Below are positions 37,301 to 50,041 of a DNA stretch of 60,023 nt, piece by piece. The position numbers were made by a program, and so were the translations under genes. This DNA is from Rhizophagus sp. LPA8_4_AMF (Eukaryota > Glomeromycota > Glomeromycetes > Glomerales > Glomeraceae), in contig JADRCO010000062.1 in assembly GCA_021464525.1 (NCBI GenBank), positions 1-60,023 of the forward strand. The letters run 5' to 3'. The stretch's first letter is position 1. Each line of letters begins with the position of its first letter. Under the pieces are notes generated by a model that saw only the letters and a program-made list of their open reading frames with translations, was not told where the DNA came from and did not search any database.

Positions 37301-40300
37301 TGAACGTGTGTATCGACAAGAAATCGGCATTGAAGATTTTATTAAACTATTACAGAGGTTTAAACATTCTAAAGATAAGAGAGAAAACCAAATTTTTTCT
37401 TGTATGGTACACAATTTATTCGATGAATATCAATTTTTCCCAAAATATCCACAAAGAGAATTAACGATCACTAGCGTAATATTCGGGTCACTCATTCAAT
37501 ATCAACTTGTGATATATGAAGCGCTTGGTATTGCTCTCCGTTACGTTTTGAATGCTCTTAGGAGTCCCGCTGATTCTAAAATGTTCAACTTTGGAGTTCA
37601 AGCTTTATTACAATTTCAATCTCGTCTTCCAGAATGGCCACAATACTGCTCACATCTTTTGCAAATTACACAACTACAACAAGCTCATCCCGAAATTGTA
37701 CAATCTGTTAGGTCTACACTTGCTCTTAATGCGAACAAGAGTGGCTCTACGACTCTCACAGCCACTCCCGCTATCACTTCCCCTACTACTATTAGTAGTA
37801 GCATTAATAATGAACAATCTACTTCCAAAGCTGCAAATAATAGTTCAAGTACAGATGTTAACTCTAATAATAAACCTGCCTCCGAACAAAATAACAAAAT
37901 TACCGATAGGCCAGCTTTCACTGCTTTGAACCTTGACACGTTATTAGCGGCCGATAAAGTTGACTATGAAGTTCCAGGCGAAGCAATTCAGGACAAAATC
38001 CTTTTTATCATCAACAATGTTGCTCAAAGTAATTTAGAAACTAAAGTTGCTGAAATGAAAGATATTCTCAAGGAGTCTCATTATCGTTGGTTCGCTAATT
38101 ACCTAGTAGTAAAAAGAGCTAGCATTGAACCAAATTATCATCAACTTTATCTTCAATTCCTAGAGTCGCTAGAAAGTCAATCTCTTTGTCGTCACGTTTT
38201 ACATGAGACATTTGCGAATATCAAAGTGTTACTGAATTCCGAAAAAACTGTACAATCGTCATCTGAACGTTCCTTATTGAAGAATCTCGGATCATGGCTT
38301 GGCGGTATGACATTGGCTAAAAATAAGCCTATTAAACATAAAAACATCGCGTTTAAGGTTTGTGATTAGATAGTAATTAATATTTATTATTTTTCCTTGG
38401 TGTATTAACCCTTTTTTCTTCATAGGAGCTTTTGATTGAAGGATACGATAACAATAGATTAATAGTGGCTATTCCTTTTGTATGTAAAGTACTTGAGCAA
38501 GCGAGCAAAAGCAAGGTTTTCAAACCTCCAAATCCATGGTTAATGGCTATTCTCAAATTGTTAGTAGAATTGTATCAATATGCGGATTTAAAACTTAATC
38601 TTAAATTCGAAATTGAAGTACTCTGTAAAAGTTTAGAAATTGAACTTAAAGATATAGAATCAACAACGATCATTAAAGATCGTCCACCAAAAGAATTGGT
38701 TACAAATCAAACGGATAAACTTGCACAAGAATTTGATAAATGGCCTATCAGTAAATTACCGCCACAGCCATCGCAAGTCCCTGTTCCATCCACGCCTACT
38801 AGCCATTCTTCGTTACCACTAATGGATGAACCTATCACGAACTTGGGACAATTCATTACAATCAACCCTAATATACCAGGTGTATTTGCAAATCAGGGGT
38901 TAAGGAAACTTGTTCATATGGCTATTGATAGAGCTATCCGTGAAATTATTACTCCAGTGGTTGAAAGATCTGTGACCATTGCTGGAATTTCAACACGAGA
39001 ATTAATAATTAAAGATTTTGCAATGGAGCCAAATGAAGAAAAGATGAGAAATGCAGCTCACTTAATGGTACAAAATTTGGCCGGTAGTTTAGCTTTAGTA
39101 ACATGTAAAGAACCTTTGAGAATTAGTATGGCAACACATTTGAGAACTTTACTCTTGCAGAATGGATTTAGCGAACAAAGTATATCCGAACAAGCAATTC
39201 TTGTAATAGTAGCTGATAATCTGGATTTAGCTTGTACTTTTATTGAGAAAGCAGCTATGGATAAGGCAGTTCCTGAAATTGATGAATCATTGGCTTCATC
39301 ATTCAGTAATCGCAAAAAGCATAGGGAAAGAACCGGCCAACCATATTATGATATGTCAGTTTATTCAGGTATCTCGCGCTATATGAGTACCCTACCTGAA
39401 CCATTACGATTGAAGCCTAATGGTCTATTGCCTCAACAATTGAGAGTATATGAAGACTTTTCTCGTATTCCACGTTTAAGTAATCAAGCTGCGGAAATTT
39501 ATAACGATCGTAACGTAAGATCTGGTATGCTAAGAGGTCAAGATTTCGGTATTGGTCACCCATATAATCCTACTGAAATGCCATTTGATGGTCCACAAGT
39601 GCAAATGCCAATCACAGCTCACCAGAGTTTGGAGAAATTTGGACAATATCTTTCAGAGTTGGATAAAGCGATAAGTAAATCACCACATGCTTCCTGGGCA
39701 TCTATGCCCCCTAACCACGATATTCGTTTGTTAGTCAAAGAAATTCCTTTATTAGCTACTCAATCATTTAACCGCGATGAGACTGCGTTACATTTTTCAC
39801 AAAAAGTTGTTCAACTATTGTATAAGAACGATTCAAATCTCTCACGGGAAGTGTATGTTACGCTTCTCGAAAAGCTTTGCGAAATTTCTTACAAAGTTAA
39901 CAAGGAAGTTACTGCTTGGTTGATTTACGCAGATGATGAGGTAGGCTTTAATATATTTTTTTTTATATCTAATGATTACCTAACAACATTTAAATTAATT
40001 TACTTATAAAAATCGAAAATTTTCATTTAGCGCAAATTTATTGTACCAGTAGTTGTCGCCTTAATTAAAGCCGGTCTTATTAACGCCAATGATCAAGATA
40101 CTCAACTTGCAAAACTCATCGAAAATGGAAGACCAACTGTGATCGATTTTACCACAAAATTAATCCGAGAATGTGTTTTAAGAGATCCTCCTTGTGCTAA
40201 ACGTAGTGATTTTGTGGATTCGTTAGATGCTCTAACTAGATTAACGCAACGTGGCAAGGCTTCTGAGGCGTAAGTAAAAAAATTTTAAGAAAAATAGAAT

Positions 40301-42362
40301 TAATTTTTATTTCAGTAATTCTTATTTAGTTTAATTAATTTCTTTTTACTCGAATAGCGTTATTCAACTTTTAGAAGATTTGAGACCACGGGTAAATCGA
40401 GAGGTTCTTAACAAAGAAGTAGAAAATATGGGATTGCGTGATCAACTGACTTACTTCTTTGTTGAATGGGTGCGGGTTTATCAACATTCAGCTTCAAACG
40501 AAAAAACTTATGCCACATTCATTATCCAGGTAAGATATTAACAAGTTTACATTATTTTATTGGCTTAATATATTTACTTATAAACTTAAATTCTATTAAT
40601 TAAAAGTTGCAACAACAAGGTGTATTGAAAGGCGAAGAAATATCCTCAATGTTTTTCCGTGTTTGTACAGAGATGAGCGTCGATCATTACTTGAAACAAA
40701 AGGCGACCATTCAGGCAACACCTGTCGTCGCTTACCAGGCTATTGATGCTTTTTCAAAACTTATTGTTTTATTAGTAAAATATCACTCGGATCCAGAAGG
40801 AATTAACAACAATGTTGCTAAAATCAATTATCTTACAAAAATATTGTCAATTATCGTGTTGGTGCTTGCACAAGCACATGAACAGCGTCGTCAGCAATTT
40901 AATCAAAAGCCATTTTTCCGATTATTTTCAAGTTTACTGAATGATCTAAATTCATATGAGCAACAACTTCAACCTATTTACTTCCAAATTCTAACAGCTT
41001 TAAGGTATTTTTTTACATTAATAATATAAGTAATATGAAAAAACTTGCCTATAAAAAAAGATTAATGTTTTTTTTTTAATTTATAGCAATAATACTTTCC
41101 ATACTTTACAACCTTTGTTCTTTCCTGGTTTTACTTTTGCATGGCTTTCATTAATCTCTCATCGCTTATTCATGCCCAAACTCTTACTCGCAGAGAACCA
41201 AAAGGTTAGCCTTTTTTCGTAAAGTTAGTATGAAACATTTTTTATATATATATTAATATTTTGTTAATTGTTCATTAGGGATGGCCTGCATTTCATAAGC
41301 TTCTCTTATGCTTATTCAAATTTCTTGTTCCATTTTTACGTAACGTTGAGATGATCGATACTACAAGATTGCTTTACAAAGGGACACTGAGAGTTTTGCT
41401 TGTGTTGTTACATGATTTTCCCGAATTTCTTTGTGATTATCATTTCAGCTTTTGTGACGTTATTCCACCATCTTGTATTCAACTTCGGAACTTGATTTTA
41501 AGCGCATTTCCACGTAATATGAGATTACCTGATCCATTCACCCCAAATTTGAAAGTCGATTTGTTGCCTGAAATATCACAGTCACCACGTGTATTGTCAG
41601 ACTATGCGTCTGCTTTAGTCGCCAATAATCTTAAAAATGATATCGATAACTATTTAAAATCACGTTCACCCATATCGTTTCCATCGGATTTAAAACAAAA
41701 ACTGATGCTTGATTCCAATAATCAGCCAGAGATATTATCAACCGGATCTAAATACAATGTTCCAGTAATCAACGCTCTTGTCCTTTATGTCGGTATTCAA
41801 GCGATTAGCCAACTACACAACAAATCGAATCAAGGGTCAAATACACTTACACATAGCGCACCTATGGATATTTTCCAACAATTGCTTATTGATTTGGATT
41901 CAGAGGGTAAGCTATATTTATATTTATAAAGCAATCATTTATTTATATATGCTTATATATAATATTATTGAAAAAAACTAGGTCGATATCTTTTTTTGAG
42001 TGCTATCGCCAATCAACTTCGATATCCTAATAGTCATACGCATTATTTCAGTTGTATATTATTATATTTATTTGCAGAGGGCAATCAAGAAGTAATCAAA
42101 GAACAAGTGACAAGGTATATTAAATTATCATTTTTAATTTTAATTCTTATTAATTTCAGGGAATTTTTACAAATAATCTATGTTACACTTGTTTAATTCT
42201 AGGGTACTTCTCGAAAGATTAATTGTCAATCGACCACATCCATGGGGACTTTTAATCACATTTATTGAATTGATCAAGAATCCTCGATATAATTTCTGGA
42301 GCCATTCGTTTACTAGGTGCGCAGCAGATATTGAGCGCTTATTTGATAGTGTCAGCCGGTAA
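34334..42362 (+). CDS. NOT1: CCR4-NOT complex scaffold subunit NOT1 (CNOT1)
   Basis: Seventeen exons (34334-34555, 34725-35052, 35134-35323, 35407-35710, 35852-35965, 36033-36374, 36460-36657, 36803-37065, 37148-38357, 38426-39940, 40031-40269, 40358-40529, 40607-41004, 41087-41204, 41279-41906, 41982-42114 and 42203-42362) give 2177 residues, close to fungal and animal NOT1. It has N-terminal HEAT-type helices, a Ser/Asn/Thr-rich linker (about 830-900), the MIF4G domain that holds the Caf1/Ccr4 deadenylases (from [15 protein letters not shown], about 920-1160), the DUF3819 bundle that binds Caf40 (from [20 protein letters not shown], about 1200-1340), and the C-terminal NOT module with [16 protein letters not shown] and [20 protein letters not shown]. 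It organises mRNA deadenylation and decay in the cytoplasm. This is the largest gene in the window. A start at 34349 is possible. Confidence 0.96.
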
Positions 42363-43035
42363 TTGTCTAACCATTTGTTAAAATACATTTTTATTTTATT
42401 ATTAATTGTTGAGGATTATCTAACACGGCAAATTTCGGTGTTTATATAAAAGGTCAATCAACCAAGTGTAGAGTCTGTAACCTCTGTTCCTTTCCATCAC
42501 TCATATTCATAATTTACATTCACATAATAATTTGTACAGCAGCATCAATTTATTTTTTTTTTTTTTCCTTTCTCTTTTTTTTTTCTTTTCTTTACTTTTC
42601 TTTACTTTTTTCTTTTCAAATTATTTTATTTCTTGCTTAGATATTCATTTAATTTGATTCAATGGAAAAATAAATTTTTGTATAGAACATTTTATTATTA
42701 TCAATATATATATACTTTTTTTATTGAGTAAAAATATACTTTTTTTTACAAAATTTCATTTTTTATAACAGTTGTATAAATTACTAATATCTGTACAAAT
42801 AAAATTTTAGCAAATTTAACAATATGACCACGCAAAAGTACAGATCTTGACACTTATAATAAGTAATAACGCGTCTATCAATAGACTAGCAATTAATAAT
42901 ATATTTATTATATGTATATATGTAATTAAATTTTAAATTTTTTTACTTTATTTAGGTTTTAAACATTAACTGTTAACATAGTTAACAGGTGAATCCTAGT
43001 TATTTTTAAATATAAAGTACCTTTCGAAAAGCATA

Positions 43036-43197
43036 TGGGGCCTTTACAATAGAAAGAAGGGAAATTGGCAAAAAAATTAAATTTACATTTATATGCTAAA
43101 TATGTTTTATTAGTTATGAATAAAAAGTTCAGATTTAATATTAACTTAAAAATTTTTTTTTCTAGCAGTTTCCCCCCTTTCTATTGCAAAAACTCCA
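43036..43197. mobile_element. TA-flanked MITE with long inverted repeats
   Basis: The left arm TGGGGCCTTTACAATAGAAA (from 43036) and the complement of the right arm, TGGAGTTTTTGCAATAGAAA (from 43197), agree for about 38 bases with a few mismatches, continuing through a G-run to GGGAAA. TA lies outside both arms. The 162-bp element has no ORF. The TA target and arms suggest Tc1/mariner-type mobilisation. Confidence 0.7.
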
Positions 43198-43512
43198 TAT
43201 AGTAATTGCTTTTACTGGTTGGATATGATGTTATAAAAGAAATCTTTTATATATATAATATAAAACTTTATTTCTTAATAAAGCTACTGCTTCTAATAAA
43301 ATATTTTGGATTATTGGTCAAATTATTATATAAAAATGAATTTTCTTATCTAATATAAACTTCCTAATATTTATAACTAATAAGTTATAATAATTAATTA
43401 TGTAAAGTAATCTTATATTTAAATTTCAAAATAATAGAAAGTAATTTAATAAGACTACTTCAAATCAAATTCTTTATTTAGAAAATTATAATCTAAAAAA
43501 AAAAAATAAATA

Positions 43513-44359
43513 CAGTCAACTCCTTCTATAAGTACCTCCTGTATAAGTATGCCTCTCTTTAAGTATACTTTATTTGGTCCCAAAATTTTTATATAATAAA
43601 TACCCTTTTTATAATCACTTTATTAGTTATAAGTATAATCACACCAATTTTTAGTCCTGATGATATAGTAAATATAAGTAAAATACCCCTTATGTAATTA
43701 TGTGATAGTGTAATTTAAGCCAAATTTATAGTACTGGCTAAAATTACAATTTTGTATAACAAAAATTTCCTTTTTTGAAATTTTATTTAATGGATTTTAA
43801 ATAAATTGAATACTTTAATACTTCATAGAATTATAATAAAATTAGTATATTATGAAATCAAGACAAGTGATTTACTTAATAGCATATTTATTTATTTATT
43901 TTATTTTTGAAGAGTAGTAATCAAAGTCTATAACAAATACAGGTTAATAGTACCTAAGTACAATTACAACAAATATACGTGTGTAGATCTTCGAACCTCA
44001 TCCCCTATGGGACCTCACCCTTCGATAGAAACTATTTGAATAGGTAGAACTACGCTAGCTAAACAAATGCAGAACCAAAAAAAAAGAAGAAAAAATATAA
44101 AAAAAAAGGTCTAGCTATGAGTTAACAACCTAATAATAACTAAGATCTAGCAAAGGGGTTATACGTTAAAATAAAACAAATCAGAATTATAATCTCTAGT
44201 GACAAGGTTATGTATTTACTTAATAGCATAATGCTTTAATAGAAAATTATATAGATAATATTAAAATCACATGATTATATAAATTAATTATAAGCACATC
44301 CACATATAGTCACACCATTTGTTGATCCTAAAGAGTGTGACTATAGAGGAAATTGACTG
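43513..44359. mobile_element. Pogo/Tigger-like non-autonomous DNA element
   Basis: The left end CAGTCAACTCCTTCTATAAG and the complement of the right end, CAGTCAATTTCCTCTATAGT, correspond, and TA flanks both ends (43511-43512 and 44360-44361). CAGTC-type ends with repeated TATAAGTA motifs are usual in p ogo/Tigger-like elements of the Tc1/mariner superfamily. Removing the nested insertion and one target copy leaves about 503 bp. There is no transposase ORF, so it would need help from elsewhere. Confidence 0.65.
43887..44213 (-). mobile_element. Nested non-LTR retroelement fragment (LINE 3' end or SINE)
   Basis: A 17-bp direct repeat, ATTTACTTAATAGCATA, flanks the insertion at 43870-43886 and 44214-44230, the mark of target-primed reverse transcription. 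Read on the minus strand the insert ends in an (AAAT)n-like tail (AAATAAATAAATAAA). Upstream of the tail is a more GC-rich segment with GGTGAGGTCCCATAGGGGA and GAGGTTCGAAGATC. GGTTCGAA resembles a tRNA B box, but it lies about 220 bases from the 5' end, so a truncated LINE 3' end is more likely than a simple tRNA-derived SINE. Confidence 0.7.
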
Positions 44360-45635
44360 TATTGCGAAATATTTTTAATATAAAAATCATTTCATAACTT
44401 TTTTTTAATAGTTTTAATAAAAAATCTTGTAAAATATTTTTTAATATGAAAAAAAGCATTTTACATTTTTTTTAATGATTTTAATAAAAAACTGTTGCAA
44501 AATGTTTTAACAGTTTAATAAAAAACATTGTGAAATATTTTTTAATAAGTTTTTTTTGATTTAATGTTATATAATTAAAAAATTAATTAGTAAATTTATA
44601 TTAAATTTCATGTTTTTTGATAAATCATATCATATATTATTTAAGTTTTAAATTTTATTTTAATGCATTTAAATTGATCTAATAAGAGCAATTACCAATT
44701 TTAAATAAGCTTGATTGAAAGCCACTGTATACTATTTTAAATATATTATTATAAAAAAAATTAACTGTGCAATTTCCAATTAAATAACTTATTAAATTAT
44801 TTTAATTAAAATTTCTAATTAAAAATATTAAATTAAAATAATATAATAATGAATTATTTATATTAATGTATTTAACTATTTATTATTAAATTATATAATT
44901 ATGTAACTATTCTATTATCTATTATTATAATAATAAATTTTATAGTATTATCTTACTTATTGCTAAATTTATTATTTTACTAATAAGATGCAATTCCTTT
45001 TTTATTATTTACTAAGTCATTTAAATAATTTAGACATCCAAAATCTTTTTATTGATAAATTGTTAATAAAAGTCTTTTTTATTGAAATTAAGAAAGATTG
45101 GAATACTAATTTTAGTTAATATTTTTTATGTTATTAATAATAGTTAATATTTTGTTAATATTATTCCTTTCTTATTAATAGGTAAATTTAGAAATCTGTT
45201 GCAAAAACTTTTGGAAAGATAATTACAAAAAAAGTAAATAATTAATAATGTATGTATATATTCAATGACAAGTATTATAATAAACAAATTTAGTAAAATT
45301 TAAAGAAAAATCTTTATAATTTTCTTAACATCCTTACACTTTATAATAGTAAAATAAAACTATTAAACTAAGAATTTTGCTTTGACAAATGGATTGCAGT
45401 CAACAACCATTCACCCGCCATTAAAGATCAATTCCATAATTACCTGAAAATATTTCAATGATAAAAAACAACAAAAATTTTGGTAGACCTCAGAAAAAAG
45501 CCAAACCTTTCCCAAAATACCATAATATTCAGATATCAACAACATCTTTTGATAAAAATTTTAATGTATTATATTTTGAAAGAGGGTTTTGAAAACTTTT
45601 TTTTTTTATTATTTTAATCATGACAGACAATATTA

Positions 45636-45666
<31 letters not shown>

Positions 45667-45803
45667 GATTTTTACAATCTTCTTGTAAATTATATATTAC
45701 AATATTAAAGCTTTACTTTTACCAATTAGTAAAATATTTAGAAGCATAAAAATTAAAATAAAATACGGTAAGTAAACAACAAAAATTAAATATATTAATT
45801 ACG

Positions 45804-47173
45804 TCAATCATTTCGACGAGGTTTAAATATAAGAATAATAATAAGTCCAAAAATTAGTAACAGTAAAAGTAGGATTATTTTTCGATTTCTAGTTTTCTTT
45901 TGGTATTGTGCACCCTAAAAAACAATAAAAGAAAAAGGAAAGGTTAGGATAGATTATCCATAGTTTTTTTTATTAAAAATAATCCTTTTTTTTACCTTAT
46001 CTAACTCTCTGACAGCAGATTTAACACTAACATTCATTTGTTCAATATTATAATCAATTCGATCTAATAATGTTCCTTGATCAATAACAAGCGATTGAAG
46101 CTCTCTAAAAATTTCCGCTATCGTATGTATAGATTTTGCGATTTCAATTATTTCTCGTTCTCGCTGCGAAATCACTGCTTCCGAAGATTCCGCACGTGCA
46201 AGTTGACTTGACGTAAATCCCTAATTATACAAATTAAATTAATCACTTATTCGACGTTAACGTTCCCATTAAATTAAGGGTTCCCATACCAATTCTAAAT
46301 CATCCTCATTCGAATCGTTATTTTCTATTAAAAAAAATTTTGAACCCTTAGACTCTGTTCCTTTAAGTTCTATATATTAATGGCTTTAATTAGTTTCTTC
46401 TCTTTTTAAAAAATTAATTCCCAAAACAATATTATGAAAATTACTCTTCATATAAGATGCTTGCTGTTTTCGAAAACTCGATGATAATTCTTGTAGTTTT
46501 GAAGCTAATGAAGTTTGAATATTTTTGCTCATTGCTCGCTCTTGATTTGATGCTATTGATGATAAACTCTCATTTGCAATTCGTTTAATTTTCCATTGAC
46601 ATTGTTGAAATAACTAAAAAAAAAAAAAAATTTAATAATGTCGATTATAATTATAATCAAAAAGACTATTAATTACATGTGTTATTTCGCCTGTTAATCG
46701 TTCTATTTCTTCTTCTTCTTTGGTTCGATCATCAAATCCCGGAAGAATATGTTTTTTATGAAGGGATTCTAGCGTTGGAACTATAAATTAAAATATAAAA
46801 ATTAGTTATTAAATAAAGATTTGACACATTAAAAGGCTAGCTTAAAGACTTACGAAGATTTTTTATTTGGTCAATATCAGCGTCCACCTCTTCAACTATA
46901 TCTATCCTATAATGAGTGATGATACAATAGTTTAGGAAATATAATGTTCAATGATCTAAAATTTTATGACCATAGATCTAAAGAAAATTGTAATCACCAT
47001 TTTGGCGGTAAAACAGAAAGTTCTATGACATGATCTGAACTTTCTATTAAACCAGCTTGTTCTGATATATTATATGCATCATAACCACTCGATGTAGCTG
47101 AAGGTCGAGAATGGTTTCTTGCGAAAGAATTACGATATTTTAAAAACAGGAGTGTTCGGCTTCTGGTCGCCAT
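45804..47173 (-). CDS. TLG2: Qa-SNARE, syntaxin-16/Tlg2 family
   Basis: Exons 47173-46998, 46906-46854, 46780-46677, 46613-46445, 46360-46290, 46220-45996 and 45914-45804 give 302 residues. The N-peptide MATRSRTLLFLKYRNS fits the syntaxin-16/Tlg2 motif bound by the Sec1/Munc18 protein Vps45. A helical Habc-like region follows (LPTLESLHKKHILPGFDD, LFQQCQWKIKRIANES). The SNARE motif spans about 205-265 with the zero-layer glutamine in SLVIDQGTLLDRIDYNIEQ. A C-terminal anchor IILLLLLLIFGLIIILIF with a short basic luminal end completes it. Tlg2-type SNAREs act in fusion at the trans-Golgi network and endosomes. Splice joins keep the frame throughout; exon 5 (KGSKFFLIENNDSNEDDLEL) is the least certain. 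Confidence 0.92.
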
Positions 47174-48448
47174 AGAAAAATATGTTTGTTGTCGGATTGC
47201 TACATTAGTGAAAAACGTAATTTCACAAAAATTACGGTTGTACAAATTTATTGTAATTATTTTAATGCTCAAAGTACAGTATGTATTATATATTTTCAAA
47301 GATCATTGAATTAGAGCAGAGTTTCTCTCGTTTCTCGTACATTAATTAAATTGGTCACTTAAATAATTCTACTAAAAAATGTAATTTGGTTGGCAACTTT
47401 TATTTAATAGATTTTACAACCGTTTTCATCATTCTAATTGACTAAAGGAATAAAGTCAAATTTAGAATTTGGAATTTAGCATTTATGGTAATTTGAAATT
47501 TAGATCAGTATCTACTTTAGCGCACACTTTATCTTGTCAAAATCTAAGGGTTTTTAGCAAGGGTAGCCAAAAACCAAAAGGTAAAACTTGTCAAAATTTA
47601 TGATTTCTTTTATTATATTAGAAATCTTTCCATATAGTTAGATTTGGAAAAAGTAAATTACATTTATATATTGCATTTTTATATACATTAAAAAAGATGG
47701 ATTATTTCTTCTATATAGGTAGAAAATTTTAATAATCCAGTTTTTTAGTTTTAAATAAATGAACAATTCCAAATCATAATTGAGCGGCATCAAAGGATCA
47801 AACACGTGTATCAAATTATAGAGATGTTTGTTACGAAGTTCTTGTTTCAAAAATAGTTATACAAACATCGAATATATGAAAAATGGCGGGGATTCGTAAT
47901 TGTCACCATGTTGTGGGAGTTCCTCACGTTTTGAAAATAAATTTTGCGAGTCTTGGAGATGATGTTAAAACGACAGCGTCCGTGCACAAATTTGAGACTT
48001 TCCCCTTGGATTAATATAAATTTGTTAACTGTTTTTCGATCCGCAAAAAAACGGATAAGTGGACAACATATTTTACGGTTTACATAAAAAGACGTGTTCC
48101 GATTTAGCCTATTCATCTACATCGATACTATATTCCAATCTTTATCTTACTTATCTGAATTGTATAATTACAATTAATTGAGTTATTTCATAATATTTGA
48201 AATTTAATGTAATATGATGTATTTATTACTTTTTGGAAATAAAAGTATTTATGATAATTTTCATTCTCCTCTTTATGCGCCTCAGAAACTGTCAGCACAT
48301 TAGCGTGTTGATATAGTAATTTCTTAGTTATGTGTGCACATATTTTTTTTTTTTCATGCTTTATATACTATTTCAAAAGATTTCTCGTAGTATTTTTCCC
48401 AAACATACTTACTCTTTACAAAAATCTCTACCATCTTTTCTTTTAATC
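47174..48448. other. Divergent gap TLG2/YTH1 without a supported gene
   Basis: 1275 bases. Two open minus-strand stretches (48116-47847 and 47850-47638) are in different frames and resemble nothing I recognise. A 19-mer CGTGCACAAATTTGAGACT sits at 47981-47999, identical to one in the TOP3/VMP1 gap. A stem GGTTTTTAGC..GCCAAAAACC lies near 47550-47577. Both flanking promoters must lie here. Confidence 0.45.
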
Positions 48449-49202
48449 ATGTCAAAGATTGACATTTTCAGGCCTAATCTTTACAATTTCAAGCTAGATT
48501 TTGAACAATTTATTCATGATAAGATCATACCTCAGAAAAAAGTTGAACAATCACATGGTTTGTGTTACTAAATACGAAAAATATATCTTATCCCTTCAAC
48601 TTTTTTAAAAAAATATCATTATTAGATACAATAAAAAAACGACGAAGCGCTAATGATATCGTTTGTAAACATTGGTTGATTGGATCATGTTTTCGTATTA
48701 ATTGTCCTTATTTGCACTCTTACGAATTCGATAATATGCCATTATGTCCTACTTTGAAGAAATTTGGATCATGTAACAGAGAAGTTTGTGTATTTTCTCA
48801 TAGTCAAAGTATTAACAGTAATAAATCTCGAAAAGAATGTCGATCTTATGAACGTGGATTTTGTAAATACGGTAATTATTATATATTTTTCATTAACTAT
48901 TTGTTTTATTAATTTGCGTTAAATTACTTTTGTATTGTAAAGGATCAACTTGCAAATATAAGCATACACGTCGTGTTTTATGTGATCTTTACTTGACAGG
49001 ATTTTGTACGCGGGGACCCACATGTCCAAACTCACAGTATGTATTTTGGATTATTAAGAAATTTCTTCTTAATTTTCTATATTATGATTGTGAAAGATTT
49101 TAAATTTTTAAATCTTTCCTTTTTTTTAGTCCAAGGCACACTACCAATTCTCCAAAAAACAGAAACACACGTAAAAGCATGGTAATAGACTTACCAAATT
49201 AA
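48449..49202 (+). CDS. YTH1: CPSF30/Yth1-like CCCH protein with four fingers
   Basis: Exons 48449-48557, 48626-48871, 48943-49036 and 49130-49202 give 173 residues. The N-terminus YNFKLDFEQFIHDKI resembles the Yth1 start. Four CCCH fingers follow: CKHWLIGSCFRINCPYLH, CPTLKKFGSCNREVCVFSH, CRSYERGFCKYGSTCKYKH and CDLYLTGFCTRGPTCPNSH. CKHWL..G.C, MPLC, and KHTRRVLC..YL.GFC are diagnostic of CPSF30/Yth1, the subunit that recognises the AAUAAA signal (fingers 2-3) and contacts Fip1 (fingers 4-5). The family has five fingers; the first, which docks on the scaffold subunit, is absent, and exon 1 runs straight into finger 2. Finger 2 also has spacing C-x7-C-x4-C instead of x5. It may be a diverged paralogue. 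Confidence 0.82.
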
Positions 49203-49421
49203 TTATAAAGATTATAAAAAAAATTTTCACATAATCAAAAGCATAAAAATTTTGGATTTTCAATATTACTAAATATTTAATTGAATTTTAGATAATTAAT
49301 TAAACAAGCAATACATATATTAATAGAAGTATATTTTTAAGATAGCACAAAGCATAATTTGATTTCTTTGAAGTTATTAAATGATGAAAAATAAAAGAAG
49401 ATTTTATATCTCTAGATTGGT

Positions 49422-49760
49422 TTATCGGTACTTTTAGTAAGAATTTTGTTGAATAAATAAAAAATATTAATAATGATCAGAATAAAATTTGTCAAATCAT
49501 ACTCGTACGTAATATTAAAAATTTACCTTGATAAAACCAATATCCTTGGAGTATTCACGAAAGCATTGACGGCAAACATTTAGATTGTATTTACGGATCA
49601 AGCCAGCGCGATGAGCGCACACCCGACTTTTATCGTATCAAGTAAAAAATGAGTATCAATTGTAAAACCAAAAAAAAAAAACTCCTAAAAAACTTTACCA
49701 TTCACGGGAGCCCTTTCCATAACGACGAGGACGAGAGAACCAAACTTGATCGTGAGCCAT
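49422..49760 (-). CDS. RPS29: 40S ribosomal protein S29 (uS14)
   Basis: Three exons, 49760-49699, 49626-49527 and 49422-49430 (a 9-base last exon coding only Tyr-Arg-stop), make 56 residues, exactly the family size. [20 protein letters not shown] is followed by [20 protein letters not shown] and [14 protein letters not shown], then YR. Two CxxC pairs (CRVC and CRQC) bind zinc. The protein sits in the head of the small ribosomal subunit. It is too short to appear as a long ORF and would be missed without splicing. The short last exon is supported by the common fungal ending DIGFxKYR. Confidence 0.93.
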
Positions 49761-50041
49761 CTTTTACGAATTGTATGCCGAACTTTTATATACGCTTATT
49801 GATTTGATATCGAATCGCTTTCGATGTGTCAGAGGAGGATCTCACTTCATCAAAATCACTGGTAAGAAAAAAAGATTATCCTGTGAAATTCATGTGACTA
49901 TTATTTTATTGGCCACAAATTGACTTACGATCGACGATTTATTTGCTTTCTAGCAAAATCTACAAACTATTTTTTTTTCTTCCTCGTTCTTATCGTTCTC
50001 AATATAGGCTTTTTCCCACTTTCTTATATAATAAAGAAACC

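Larger units (their letters stand above)
42363..45803. other. AT-rich gap with mobile-element debris
   Basis: No protein gene is supported. It holds the NOT1 3' region (pyrimidine runs near 42546-42605), a TA-flanked MITE (43036-43197), and a pogo/Tigger-like element with a nested retroelement piece (43513-44359). From 44360 on it is mostly A/T with long homopolymers near 45598 and 45640. Confidence 0.6.

Noticed and set aside
43990..44003. tRNA-derived SINE on the basis of GGTTCGAA
   Set aside because: The B-box-like motif is about 220 bases from the element's 5' end and no A box is seen at the right distance; a truncated LINE 3' end fits better.
47638..48116. Two open minus-strand stretches of 89 and 70 codons
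   Set aside because: They are in different frames with no sensible splice join and no recognisable motif; they lie in a divergent promoter gap.
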